A stretch of DNA of 17,216 bases from JAJZMA01 sp021850405 (GTDB lineage: Bacteria > Chloroflexota > Dormibacteria > Aeolococcales > Aeolococcaceae), in the NCBI GenBank assembly GCA_027365835.1, contig DAHXLU010000007.1, forward strand, positions 1 to 17,216, read 5' to 3'. Both the position numbers and the translations under genes were made by a program. Positions 7,823 through 15,210 of the stretch are shown here, one piece after another (position 1 is the stretch's first letter; each line of letters opens with the position of its first letter). The notes under the pieces were generated by a model. The model saw only the letters and a list, made by a program, of their open reading frames with translations. It ran no database searches and had not been told where the DNA came from.

Positions 7823-8823
7823 GCGAGCCACAAGCAGGCACAAGACAGGAGTGGAAAACAGTCGCTGAGGCTACGCCTGAGGTAGCAGCGATCCTGAACG
7901 GAGCTTCACGGATTACCTGTCTTGCCCACAAGGATGCGGACGCAGACAGTCTTGGCTCAGCACTGGGCTTTGCCATGGCCGCATCCAGCCATGTGGCAGA
8001 GGTTGCAGTTGTGGTGCCAAATCCCATGCCAAGGCTCCTGTCCTACCTGCCCGGGTACTCACTGGTTACGAGTGAGCCAGTGAAGAATGACATTGTCTTT
8101 ACCTTCGACTGCCCAAGTGTGGAGCGCTTTGGTGACAAGGGGCCCATTATCAATGCTGCCAAAACTGTGATCTGCATCGACCACCACAGAAGCAACACCA
8201 GCTTTGGCACCCTCAACATTGTCGAGCCGACCGCAAGCGCTACTGGACAGATGGTATTTCGGCTCCTCCAGCTGCTGAAACTGCCGATCACGGCCCAGAC
8301 AGCTTCCTGCCTCTATGCCGCGCTTTACACCGACACCGGTGGTTTCAGGCACGAAAACACCACTGAAGAGGCGCTGCGCAATGGGGCAGATCTGGTTGGA
8401 CTTGGGGCAGATGCTGGATACATAGCCCTAAAGAGCTACAAGTCCAGAACGGTAGAGCAGATGCGACTTGAGGCACTGGCGGTGTCAACATTGCGTGGCG
8501 AGCTTGGTGGCAGGCTGATCTGGAGTGCAGTAACCACCCCAATGCTGGTAACAGCTGGTGCAGACCTGCAGGATGCCGAGGGAATTATCGACCAGTTGCA
8601 GAGTATCGACACCATGAAGCTCGCCATCCTCTTCAAGGAGGTGGATCCGCAAACCACGAAGATAAGTGTGCGCAGCCGTGACGAGATTGATGCCACCGCG
8701 GTATGCACTCCATTTGGAGGCGGAGGGCATCTGCGGGCCGCTGGCGCTGAACTTCGCATTCCCATAAAGCAGGCGCAGCAGGATGTGCTGGCGGTAGCCA
8801 GAAACGTGCTGGGCGGAGAGTGA
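7819..8823 (+). CDS. nrnA: DHH-family phosphoesterase, NrnA-like (nanoRNase / pAp phosphatase)
   Basis: Bifunctional oligoribonuclease/pAp phosphatase of the DHH-DHHA1 family, which degrades 2-5-mer RNAs and recycles 3'-phosphoadenosine 5'-phosphate; some relatives act on cyclic dinucleotides. The 334-aa protein has metal-binding motifs in the expected order: AHKDADADSLGSALG (H37, D39, D41, D43; family HxnpDgDalGS), TFDCPS (D97), IDHHRSN (DHH 121-123), YTDTGGF (D171), and the DHHA1 motif FGGGGHLRAAGAEL (299-312). Its position between rbfA and truB is typical of Gram-positive-type operons and favours NrnA over RecJ. The start is GTG with GTGA overlap on rbfA; the end overlaps truB the same way. 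Oligoribonuclease is the more probable role; cyclic-dinucleotide hydrolysis cannot be excluded. Confidence 0.92.
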   Translation: MSEPQAGTRQEWKTVAEATPEVAAILNGASRITCLAHKDADADSLGSALGFAMAASSHVAEVAVVVPNPMPRLLSYLPGYSLVTSEPVKNDIVFTFDCPSVERFGDKGPIINAAKTVICIDHHRSNTSFGTLNIVEPTASATGQMVFRLLQLLKLPITAQTASCLYAALYTDTGGFRHENTTEEALRNGADLVGLGADAGYIALKSYKSRTVEQMRLEALAVSTLRGELGGRLIWSAVTTPMLVTAGADLQDAEGIIDQLQSIDTMKLAILFKEVDPQTTKISVRSRDEIDATAVCTPFGGGGHLRAAGAELRIPIKQAQQDVLAVARNVLGGE

Positions 8824-9737
8824 CTGCGATAGCTCCAGCAAGGAGCGCTGCCACCGGCGTGCTCGCCATAAACAAGCCAGCCGGAGCCACATCGTTTGAC
8901 GTTATCCGCCAGGTGCGAAGAATTGTCTCGGAGCGACGGATTGGCCACGCTGGCACGCTGGATCCGGCTGCGACGGGCCTGCTGCCGCTGTGTGTGGGCA
9001 GGACGACCCGGCTCGTTGACTACTTCCACGCCCAGTCCAAAACCTACCACTGCCGGGTAAGGTTCGGAGTGACCAGCCCTACACTGGATCTCGAAAGCGC
9101 AACGAGCTTTAGGGCCGACGCTTCCGCGCTGACTGCCGCAGAGGTGGAGGCCGCCCTCATCAACTTCCAGGGAGAGATAGAGCAGGTCCCGCCCATGCAC
9201 TCAGCTGTACACCATGAGGGCAAGCGGCTATATGACCTGGCGCGCGCTGGCAAGACTGTTGACCGCCCCCCCAGAAAGGCAACGATTCACAAAATATCGC
9301 TTCTTTCATTCACACCGGGCAAGGAGGCTGAAGTAGAGCTGGAGATAGTCACGGGGAAAGGTACCTATGTGCGGGTGCTGGCTTCTGATCTCGGGGAGCT
9401 GCTGGGCTATGGCGCTGTCCTCTCGTGGCTGGAGAGAACTGCCTACGGAGCACTGAGCCTTTCCGATGCGCTCACTATCGAGGAACTGGCAGCCCTGCCT
9501 GATCCCAGGAGCGCCCTGCTCCCCCCAGAAACCGCTGTGCTGTTCCTACCGCGCGTAGACCTGGCACCCCAGCTTGCCACCCAGCTCCTGAATGGACAGC
9601 AGGTCTGGCTGCCCAGGGGCCTCCTGGCCGGTGATGGCCCCTGCAGAATTCACAACTACAGCGGGACCCTCATTGCCCTTGGTGGAGCAAAAGGTGGATT
9701 ATTAAGGGCAGAAAAGGTGTTGAGCAATGAGCAGTAA
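8820..9737 (+). CDS. truB: tRNA pseudouridine(55) synthase TruB
   Basis: Makes Psi55 in the T-arm of tRNAs. The 305-aa protein starts LAINKPAGATSFDVIRQVRR, then RRIGHAGTLDPAATGLLPLC with catalytic Asp48 in GTLDP, and YHCRVRFGVTSPTLDLES. The mid-region QVPPMHSAVHHEGKRLYDLAR matches the family's Q.PP.ySA.k..G.raYe.AR, and VTGKGTYVRVLASDLG matches the RSL strand (CskGTYiRsLa.DlG). The C-terminal ~60 residues form a PUA-like tail. The GTG start shares GTGA with nrnA. The gene overlaps ribF by 11 nt at its end. Confidence 0.96.
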   Translation: MTAIAPARSAATGVLAINKPAGATSFDVIRQVRRIVSERRIGHAGTLDPAATGLLPLCVGRTTRLVDYFHAQSKTYHCRVRFGVTSPTLDLESATSFRADASALTAAEVEAALINFQGEIEQVPPMHSAVHHEGKRLYDLARAGKTVDRPPRKATIHKISLLSFTPGKEAEVELEIVTGKGTYVRVLASDLGELLGYGAVLSWLERTAYGALSLSDALTIEELAALPDPRSALLPPETAVLFLPRVDLAPQLATQLLNGQQVWLPRGLLAGDGPCRIHNYSGTLIALGGAKGGLLRAEKVLSNEQ

Positions 9738-10713
9738 CATGGCATCTGCCTCGACCATGGAGAGGAAGCTGGAACGCATCTACGGCTCTCCAGATGCCAT
9801 TACACGGCTTCCGTACAGGACCGTAGTTACCATAGGTAACTTCGATGGCGTGCACCGGGGCCATCAGGCGCTTCTCACGAGGGTAGTCGAAACCGCTGCA
9901 AGGCTAGGCGCGGTCCCGACAGCGATCACATTTGAGCCGCACCCGCTAGCCGTACTGGCGCCCGATAGTCCCCGGTTCCGGATAACCACTGAGCTGGAAA
10001 AGCACCGGCTTATGGAAGCATTCGGAATCCAGACTGTCATCACACTGCCGTTTTCGAAAGACCTGGCAAACTGGAAGGCAGCACAGTTCTGCGGCTGGCT
10101 GGAAAATATCTGCAGGTTATCCGCGATGGTCATCGGAAAAGACTTTGCCCTGGGACACAATCGGGAAGGTGATGCAACATTTCTCTCCTCCTGGGCCAGA
10201 ACCCATCAGCTGGAACTGGAGACTGTGCCCGATCTCGTCGATCCCCTGACCAGCTCGAAAATCTCTTCGGGCTCCATCCGGAGATTCCTGGAGGCCGGCC
10301 AGATACAGGAAGCAATATCCCAGCTGGGTCGAAGCTACACTATTTCCGGGATTGTCGACAAGGGTGAGGGGATCGGGCACTCGATCGGCTTTCCTACTGC
10401 CAACTTAAGCCATGACCCCGAACTGGTGCTGCCCCGCGAGGGGGTTTACGCTGGCTGGGCCCGCCTGGGCGAAACCACCTACCGGAGTGCCATATCGATT
10501 GGCCACCGCCCGACGCTCGGCGGGCTCTCGATGGCAGTTGAAGGTTACCTCCTAGACTGCTTTGACAACTTCTATGACGAGCCCATCACCCTGGCACTGG
10601 CAGTGTGGCTGCGGGAGCAGGTCGCCTTCCCAGACATACCCGAACTGGCTTCTGCAATCGGGGCAGACGTAGCAAAGGTAAAAGCAATGGAGCTGCCCGC
10701 ACCCGTCTGGTAA
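9727..10713 (+). CDS. ribF: Bifunctional riboflavin kinase / FAD synthetase RibF
   Basis: Converts riboflavin to FMN (kinase, C-terminal) and FMN to FAD (adenylyltransferase, N-terminal). The nucleotidyltransferase domain holds VVTIGNFDGVHRGHQALL (about 33-50), TFEPHPLAVLAP (69-80), VIGKDFALGHNREGD (135-149) and ISSGSIRRFLEAG (179-191). The kinase domain has GEGIGHSIGFPTANL (213-227), REGVYAGWA, the SIGHRPTLGG loop (usual N/R-PTFGG) and YLLDCFDNFYDEPITLALAVWLREQVAF. At 328 aa it has normal length. The ATG at 9727 lies inside the end of truB; ATGs at codons 5 and 11 are alternatives. No FMN riboswitch is visible upstream, consistent with expression as part of the operon. It is the last gene; the next genes converge on it. 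Confidence 0.95.
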   Translation: MSSNMASASTMERKLERIYGSPDAITRLPYRTVVTIGNFDGVHRGHQALLTRVVETAARLGAVPTAITFEPHPLAVLAPDSPRFRITTELEKHRLMEAFGIQTVITLPFSKDLANWKAAQFCGWLENICRLSAMVIGKDFALGHNREGDATFLSSWARTHQLELETVPDLVDPLTSSKISSGSIRRFLEAGQIQEAISQLGRSYTISGIVDKGEGIGHSIGFPTANLSHDPELVLPREGVYAGWARLGETTYRSAISIGHRPTLGGLSMAVEGYLLDCFDNFYDEPITLALAVWLREQVAFPDIPELASAIGADVAKVKAMELPAPVW

Positions 10714-10800
10714 CCGCGCGCTACGCGTGTACTAGCATCTGGCCCCTTGAGCCAGCCGCCGGGCCGTAGTCCTCCGCCCCACAAAGCCACAGCGCTGCCC
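10714..10800. other. Convergent intergenic gap with weak hairpins
   Basis: The 87 bp between the ends of ribF and the FAH-family gene contain CGCG-CTA-CGCG near the ribF stop and a CTGGC/GCCAG hairpin at 10739-10755 (7-nt loop). Neither is followed by a T-tract on either strand, so I do not call a classical terminator, although transcripts from both sides must end near here. Confidence 0.3.
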
Positions 10801-11415
10801 TCAACGTGAAACGCCATTGCGCAGGATCCCTACACCAGGAATCTCAACCTCGACTACATCACCCGGTGTGAGTGGCCCGACACCCTCTGGGGTGCCGGTA
10901 AAGACCGCATCCCCCGGCTCCAGCGTCATGGTGTGGCTTATATAAGAGAGGAGCTCTGCCACGGGGAAGATCAGATCGCGTGTATTTCCCTGCTGGACTA
11001 TCACTCCGTTCAGTCTCGTCACCAGATCAAGCCGATCCAGATCCAGGCCCGAAGCTGGAACCACAGCTGGCCCCAGGCAGCAAAAGGTGTCAAACCCCTT
11101 GGCCCGTGTCCATTGGGGCTCTTCTCCCTGGATATCCCTGGCGGTCACATCGTTGCCACAGCAGATACCACCGACTGCTGCCATCGCAGCAGCAGGAGTT
11201 GCTGCAAAAATGGTCTCTCCGATAATCACCACCACCTCCCCCTCATAGTCGACCCTCTTGCTCTCGGAAGGCAGCACAATATTGTCCCTGTCAAAAATCA
11301 CTGCAGAGGGCGGTTTCAGGAACAGGAGCGGCTTGTCAGGGATTTCGTGGCCAAGTTCGGCAGCATGGGCCCTGTAGTTACGCCCCACGCACACTATCTT
11401 CCCGGGACGCTGCAC
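10801..11415 (-). CDS. Fumarylacetoacetate hydrolase (FAH) family protein
   Basis: Single-domain FAH-superfamily enzyme (204 aa); members are Mg/Mn-dependent C-C hydrolases, decarboxylases or isomerases acting on 2-oxo acids, such as acylpyruvate or oxaloacetate. The start IVCVGRNYRAHAAELG matches the family's i.cVG.NY..Ha.E. Metal ligands are visible as E58 and E60 in DYEGEVVVIIG and D89 in GNDVTARD. Further matches are RAKGFDTF (K106), IFPVAELLSYIS, LEPGDAVFTGTPEGVGPL and the end GDVVEVEIPGVGILRN. The GTG start lies 5 nt after the stop of the aminotransferase, so they are co-transcribed. The aminotransferase neighbour suggests a role in amino-acid or 2-oxo-acid metabolism; acylpyruvase or oxaloacetate decarboxylase activity is a reasonable guess but not shown. 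It is the last gene of its operon. Confidence 0.88.
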   Translation of the reverse strand: MQRPGKIVCVGRNYRAHAAELGHEIPDKPLLFLKPPSAVIFDRDNIVLPSESKRVDYEGEVVVIIGETIFAATPAAAMAAVGGICCGNDVTARDIQGEEPQWTRAKGFDTFCCLGPAVVPASGLDLDRLDLVTRLNGVIVQQGNTRDLIFPVAELLSYISHTMTLEPGDAVFTGTPEGVGPLTPGDVVEVEIPGVGILRNGVSR

Positions 11416-11420
11416 CGCGT

Positions 11421-12614
11421 CTACCGTGCGGCCACAGGTGAATGCTTCGAAATATAGCTGCCAATCCGCTCCAGTGCACGCTCCAGGTTATCCACCGAAT
11501 TAGCGTAGCTCAGACGGATATGCCCTGCGCCCTGTGAGCCGAATGCACTGCCCGACAGGGTAGCCACACCAGCCTCATGCATCAGGTCATGCGCCAGCTT
11601 CCGGTCATCCCATCCTGTTGCCGATATATCCGGGAAAACATAAAACGCTCCCAGTGGCCGGTGGCACACCACCCCTGGGACCTGGCTTAGCCCATCAACC
11701 AGGATGTCGCGCCGGTGCTGAAACTCCGTCCTCATGGCAACCACAGCGTCCTCAGATCTTGGCGATGTAAACGCCTCCACTGCAGCCAGCTGGGTAAATG
11801 CGGCTGCACAGGATGAAGTATTGATCATCAGCGTCTCCATCCATTTTGCAAGCGGCCTTGGCATCACGCCATATCCGAGCCGCCAACCACACATTGCCCA
11901 CGCTTTGCTCAGGCCGTCCATCAGTATTGTCCGTTCAGCCATATCCTCAGTTCCATAGAGGGAAGGACAGTCGCCCTCATATACGAGTCTCGAATAGATC
12001 TCATCGCTCAGTACCATAAGGTCGTGCCTGCGCGAAATATCTGCGATGCGCCGGCAGTCCTCCTCCAGCAGTACACCGCCAGTTGGATTGCCAGGGCTGT
12101 TGACGACCAGCAGTCTGGTCCTTGGTGTAATCAGGCGCTCCAGCTCATCGCAGTCGATCCGGAAATCATTTGACTGCCGGATCGGCAACGATACAACCCG
12201 GGCCCCAACAAAACTGGCAAGCGATGCATAGATGGGGTAGCCAGGGTCTGGCACTATAACCTCATCCCCACTATTGACCAGCGCAAGCAGGGCAAAGTGC
12301 AGGATGTTCTTGCTCCCTGGAACCAGGACTACATTTTCTGCCTCGGGTTTGGTCCCGGTGCGCCTTGCCACATAGGCGGCGGTAGCCGCCCTGACCTCAG
12401 GTATCCCACCGGCTGGAGTGTAATGGGTTGACCCACCACGCATGGCTGCAACGGCAGCATCCACAATATTTTCCGGCGTGTCGAAATCTGGCTCCCCAAT
12501 CTCAAGATGGACCATATCCATCCCGCCTGCCTCGAGCCGCTTGGCCTCCGCGAGCACCTCAAATGCAGATTCTGTTCCTATCTGCCCCATCCTCTCTGCA
12601 AACTGCAAGATCAT
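11421..12614 (-). CDS. PLP-dependent class I/II aminotransferase (AspB-like)
   Basis: Fold-type I aminotransferase of 397 aa, the usual length for the aspartate/alanine-type subfamily I-gamma. Landmarks: LEIGEPDFDTPENI (38-50), THYTPAGGIPEVRAATAAY (63-81), VPGSKNILHFALLAL (98-112), PDPGYPIYAS, NSPGNPTGGVL (172-182, Asn of NPTG at 176), VLSDEIYSRLVY (D204 and Y207 contact PLP), DGLSKAWAMCGWRLGY with Schiff-base Lys237 and R245, and GHIRLSYANS with substrate-carboxylate Arg367. All catalytic residues are present. Substrate cannot be decided from sequence; Asp, Ala or a broad 2-oxo acid range are options. The ATG at 12614 is preceded by three tandem GGTGA units that form the SD and include the upstream gene's stop. 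It sits between acyP and the FAH gene. Confidence 0.93.
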   Translation of the reverse strand: MILQFAERMGQIGTESAFEVLAEAKRLEAGGMDMVHLEIGEPDFDTPENIVDAAVAAMRGGSTHYTPAGGIPEVRAATAAYVARRTGTKPEAENVVLVPGSKNILHFALLALVNSGDEVIVPDPGYPIYASLASFVGARVVSLPIRQSNDFRIDCDELERLITPRTRLLVVNSPGNPTGGVLLEEDCRRIADISRRHDLMVLSDEIYSRLVYEGDCPSLYGTEDMAERTILMDGLSKAWAMCGWRLGYGVMPRPLAKWMETLMINTSSCAAAFTQLAAVEAFTSPRSEDAVVAMRTEFQHRRDILVDGLSQVPGVVCHRPLGAFYVFPDISATGWDDRKLAHDLMHEAGVATLSGSAFGSQGAGHIRLSYANSVDNLERALERIGSYISKHSPVAAR

Positions 12615-12615
12615 C

Positions 12616-12630
12616 TCACCTCACCTCACC
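12616..12630 (-). repeat. Triple GGTGA repeat: SD plus stop codon
   Basis: On the minus strand GGTGA occurs three times in a row just before the aminotransferase ATG. The acylphosphatase TGA (12621-12623) lies inside it and GAGGTGAG provides the ribosome-binding site, so termination and reinitiation share the repeat. Confidence 0.7.
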
Positions 12631-12905
12631 CGCACTGGTCCATCCAGCCCCTGTGGACTGATCTCTTCAATAGTGACATTGTCCACCCTTGCCAGGAGCG
12701 GGCCGCGCCAGACCGCCTCAATAGCCCGGCCCACCTCAGCACGGCCACCCTCCAGCAGCACCTCAACCTCGCCATGGGGCTGGTTTGAGATCCAGCCAGA
12801 CAGTCCCAGATCCTTCCCAAGGCCAATGACAAACGCACGAAAGCCAACCCCCTGTACCCGCCCGGAGATGCGGGCTCTGACACACCTGCGCTCGCCTTCA
12901 GCCAT
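12621..12905 (-). CDS. acyP: Acylphosphatase
   Basis: Small cytosolic enzyme (94 aa) that hydrolyses carboxyl-phosphate bonds such as acetyl phosphate and 1,3-bisphosphoglycerate. The signature ARISGRVQGVGFRAFV holds the phosphate-binding loop and catalytic Arg23; LSGWISNQPHGEVEVLLEG holds catalytic Asn41. The length matches the family norm (about 90-98). The ATG at 12905 has no SD but has TATAAT exactly 6 nt upstream, so a leaderless mRNA is likely. It is followed after 6 nt by the aminotransferase. The functional link with the aminotransferase and FAH genes is unclear. Confidence 0.95.
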   Translation of the reverse strand: MAEGERRCVRARISGRVQGVGFRAFVIGLGKDLGLSGWISNQPHGEVEVLLEGGRAEVGRAIEAVWRGPLLARVDNVTIEEISPQGLDGPVRVR

Positions 12906-12911
12906 ATTCCA

Positions 12912-12917
12912 ATTATA
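12912..12917 (-). promoter_or_regulatory. -10 box (TATAAT) of a leaderless promoter for acyP
   Basis: Minus-strand TATAAT is followed by 6 nt and then the acyP ATG, placing the expected transcription start at or within a base of the A of ATG. No consensus -35 is visible 16-18 bp upstream, and no SD is present. The promoter would drive the acyP-aminotransferase-FAH operon. Confidence 0.65.
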
Positions 12918-12976
12918 GGAAGATGCCGCCCGCTATAGACCCACAGTCATAACCCCACCCCAGGTGCCAGCCCAAA

Positions 12977-12998
12977 CCTGCAACTGCGGTCAGGCAGG
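12977..12998 (-). terminator. Weak candidate terminator after the diiron gene
   Basis: Just past the stop of the diiron protein gene, CCTGC pairs with GCAGG across a 12-nt loop, followed on the minus strand by only TTT. The stem is short and there is no real U-tract, so this is a tentative call. Confidence 0.2.
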
Positions 12999-13793
12999 TC
13001 AGGCCGCAGGCTCAAGGCTACGAATAAGAGGCAAAAGCTCCTTTACCGACTTGATCGGGACACCAGAAAGTTCAGACATGAGTGCAAGTATCCGCCTGCG
13101 CACGGGAGCCTCATGGTCTCGTCCGGGCAGATACAGCTCGAGCATCCGCGTGATGTACTCAGGATCCTCCAGCTGGGAAACCACGGATGGCTCAGTAATC
13201 GTCGTGGGGTGCTTTGGGGCCTGATTGGTGGAGCGCAGCATCCAGAGCGTCATCTTGAGGACTGTGGGCAGGCATTCAGGTTTGTTTGCAACGGCCTTCC
13301 GTAGATACTTTGCATACGCAGCAGCATGCCGCAACTCATCGGCTGCAAGGGTTTTGAAGACGAGCGCGAGCACTGGCTCGGGGGCATTACGCGAAAAGGC
13401 AGAGTACCAGTGCGCCAGCCGCTGCTCGCCACAGAAATGCATGGTGAGTGTCTCAATGGCCGGTCCCTCGGCAAATGTCAGTCGCAATTTTGGCAGATCC
13501 TGCTCGTCAAACTTCTCCCCGCACCGCTCCAGGTAGCGCTTCAGCACCAGATGATGCTTCATCTCCTCATAAAACCAGATCGAGATGAAACTGCAAAAGT
13601 CAATATCCCAGTAAAAATCCCGGATAAACATTTCGGTAGCGTAAAGCGCCGACAACTCGGTCAGACAGACCATCTTCAAATCGGAAATCCACTGGGGTGT
13701 GAGCAGGGATGGGTCTATGTCCTCAAACGGAATATCAGTCGTCAGCTTCCACCGCGCCCGTTCCAGCCGGTCAAAAAGATCGTCGTAGAGCAT
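12999..13793 (-). CDS. Ferritin-like diiron protein, acyl-ACP desaturase-like
   Basis: Soluble all-helical protein of 264 aa with a four-helix diiron ligand pattern: an early Glu (E46 in CLTELSALYATE), ExxH at E77-H80 (WFYEEMKHH), a third-helix Glu (E123 in HFCGEQRLAHWYSAF) and ExxH at E153-H156 (LAADELRHAAAYAKYL). EE.KH and ADE.RH, plus the phrase around APEPVLALVFKTLAADE, resemble acyl-ACP desaturases (EE.RHG, ADE.RHE), but the protein is shorter. It could be a desaturase, oxygenase or peroxide-responsive ferritin-like protein. I chose the ATG at 13793 because TATACT lies 6 nt upstream (leaderless, like acyP) and because LFDRLERARW is the natural start of helix 1. The frame stays open upstream to about 14021, but that part uses rare codons (TTA, AGT, ATA) and overlaps the divergent regulator. 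No partner reductase is nearby. Confidence 0.8.
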   Translation of the reverse strand: MLYDDLFDRLERARWKLTTDIPFEDIDPSLLTPQWISDLKMVCLTELSALYATEMFIRDFYWDIDFCSFISIWFYEEMKHHLVLKRYLERCGEKFDEQDLPKLRLTFAEGPAIETLTMHFCGEQRLAHWYSAFSRNAPEPVLALVFKTLAADELRHAAAYAKYLRKAVANKPECLPTVLKMTLWMLRSTNQAPKHPTTITEPSVVSQLEDPEYITRMLELYLPGRDHEAPVRRRILALMSELSGVPIKSVKELLPLIRSLEPAA

Positions 13794-13799
13794 GTTATG

Positions 13800-13805
13800 A
13801 GTATA
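13800..13805 (-). promoter_or_regulatory. -10 box (TATACT) of a leaderless promoter for the diiron gene
   Basis: Minus-strand TATACT is followed by CATAAC and then the ATG at 13793. The 6-nt gap equals that of acyP, predicting transcription initiation at the start codon. There is no SD and no clear -35. Confidence 0.55.
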
Positions 13806-13817
13806 TATGGACACTGC

Positions 13818-13833
13818 GGCCAAAGCATCGGCC
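13818..13833. promoter_or_regulatory. Possible operator between the divergent genes
   Basis: GGCC repeats at 13818-13821 and 13830-13833 flank an 8-bp spacer, midway between the two facing TATACT boxes. The dyad is short and could be chance; it is recorded because a regulator controlling its own divergent promoter would bind about here. Confidence 0.25.
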
Positions 13834-13853
13834 AGAAATACCAGATCATGAGC

Positions 13854-13859
13854 TATACT
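13854..13859 (+). promoter_or_regulatory. -10 box (TATACT) for the PucR-type regulator gene
   Basis: TATACT lies 10 nt before the TTG at 13870 and abuts the TTG at 13861. Transcription from it would start near 13865-13867, making a leaderless or nearly leaderless mRNA and favouring the TTG at 13870 as the start. Confidence 0.5.
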
Positions 13860-13860
13860 A

Positions 13861-15210
13861 TTGGATAAATTGTCCATACAACGGCAGGCCAGCGAGAAAG
13901 CAAGGGAGCAGCACCACAAGACGCGCTCACAGGCTGAGCGCAAGAGGACACCTGCCGCAGCGACGACACCAGAGCTGGCCCACCGGATACTTCCAGATGT
14001 CAACCAGCTGGCTGCCCGCATGGCACGGCAACTGGCCAGTGAGCTGGACCTTCCAGAGCAGTTTCGGACCAGGAGCTATCTGCGCAGCGTCGTACGGGCA
14101 TGCAAGGATGGCCTGCAGATCTTTGCCAAGCGGCTAAATGATGGTGTTCCACCAGACTCCGTTGACCTGGAGCGGCTCGGGTGGGCGGGAGCCACGCAGG
14201 CTGAACTTGGCGTAGGACTTGACGTGCTTTTGCGAGCGTACCGGCTGGCGGCACGGGTGGTCTGGGACGATGTGGTGGCTTCCTCCCTGCAGGGCCCCAA
14301 TATCAAACCAGAGACGCTCGTGGCGCTCACCGAGCAGGTGCTGGAGTATCTCGATGAGATCAGCGTGGTGGTGAGCCACTCATATATGGAGACCAGGGAA
14401 CGGCTGCTCCGGCAGAAGGATCGGGACCGTGAACTGATACTGCGTCGCCTGGTATCTGGCGATATACCTTCAGATCTGGAACAGCTTGCTGCGGCAGTTG
14501 GTCTCGAGCTGACACCCCCGTACCAGATACTGCTGTTTTTCTGCCCCGATGAAGCAGCGCTGAGTGCAGTGTCTGCTGCTGCTGCCACGCGAGGCTTCCT
14601 GTCAGTTGTGACTGGGCCCTCACGGATTGTCATTCTCACCCCTGCAACGCGCAATCCTTCAGATACTGCAGCCGAACTGGTCAGTGACACAGGAAAGGAG
14701 AAACCGGGCCAGCATGTGGCGATAGCAGGCAAAGCGGCTGCGCTGACCGAGGTTGCTGGCAAGGTCTTCCTGGCAGAACGGATGCTGAAGGTGGGCATGC
14801 TGCTTGCACCAGATGAGGTGATCCATACCCAGACAGACCTCGGACTCTATGCCCTCATGCTGGACCAGCCGGAGGAGGTGGCCCAGTTTATCGAGGAGAC
14901 ACTTGGCCCACTCGCACAGGCTGGAACTGGAAAACAGCAACTTCTGCGCGATACCCTGTCGGTCCACCTGACCTCTTCCACAACAACTGCAGCAGCGGAA
15001 AAACTTAATATCCATAGGCATACCCTGATATACCGCATGGAGCAGCTTTCACGCCTGCTACCAGTGCCCCTTCATGACAGCATCTCGTGCCATCGCCTCT
15101 GGCTCGCACTGCAGCTCTACAAGCTTGAAGGCCTCAATCAGCCTCGTCCGGGTACCCCGTACAACCTGACTACCGTGTCCAGCCGGGGGGGCAGGCTCAG
15201 AGGAGAGTGA
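13861..15210 (+). CDS. PucR/CdaR-type transcriptional regulator with RsbRD-like N-terminal domain
   Basis: Cytosolic regulator of up to 449 aa. A basic, Gln-rich head (1-35) precedes an all-helical domain (about 36-175; LAHRILPDVNQLAARMARQL, GWAGATQAELGVGLDVLLRA, EQVLEYLDEIS) resembling the RsbRD N-terminal domain found in PucR-like proteins. A coiled linker (METRERLLRQKDRDRELILR) leads to a CdaR GGDEF-like region (about 200-330, degenerate). A C-terminal PucR helix-turn-helix follows (about 360-421; LLRDTLSVHL, TAAAEKLNIHRHTLIYRMEQL). The HTH_30 hallmark is aA..L.iHr.Tl.YR. Starts possible are TTG at 13861 and TTG at 13870; neither has a good SD. The family regulates catabolic genes; the likely target here is the divergent diiron gene or itself. 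Effector unknown. Confidence 0.85.
   Translation: MDKLSIQRQASEKAREQHHKTRSQAERKRTPAAATTPELAHRILPDVNQLAARMARQLASELDLPEQFRTRSYLRSVVRACKDGLQIFAKRLNDGVPPDSVDLERLGWAGATQAELGVGLDVLLRAYRLAARVVWDDVVASSLQGPNIKPETLVALTEQVLEYLDEISVVVSHSYMETRERLLRQKDRDRELILRRLVSGDIPSDLEQLAAAVGLELTPPYQILLFFCPDEAALSAVSAAAATRGFLSVVTGPSRIVILTPATRNPSDTAAELVSDTGKEKPGQHVAIAGKAAALTEVAGKVFLAERMLKVGMLLAPDEVIHTQTDLGLYALMLDQPEEVAQFIEETLGPLAQAGTGKQQLLRDTLSVHLTSSTTTAAAEKLNIHRHTLIYRMEQLSRLLPVPLHDSISCHRLWLALQLYKLEGLNQPRPGTPYNLTTVSSRGGRLRGE

Noticed and set aside
10739..10755. CTGGC/GCCAG hairpin as terminator for ribF or the FAH operon
   Set aside because: Five-bp stem with no T-tract on either strand; noted only as weak structure.
13794..14021. 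N-terminal extension of the diiron protein to about 340 residues
   Set aside because: Contains rare codons, no SD or domain, and overlaps the divergent regulator; a leaderless start at 13793 explains the data better.
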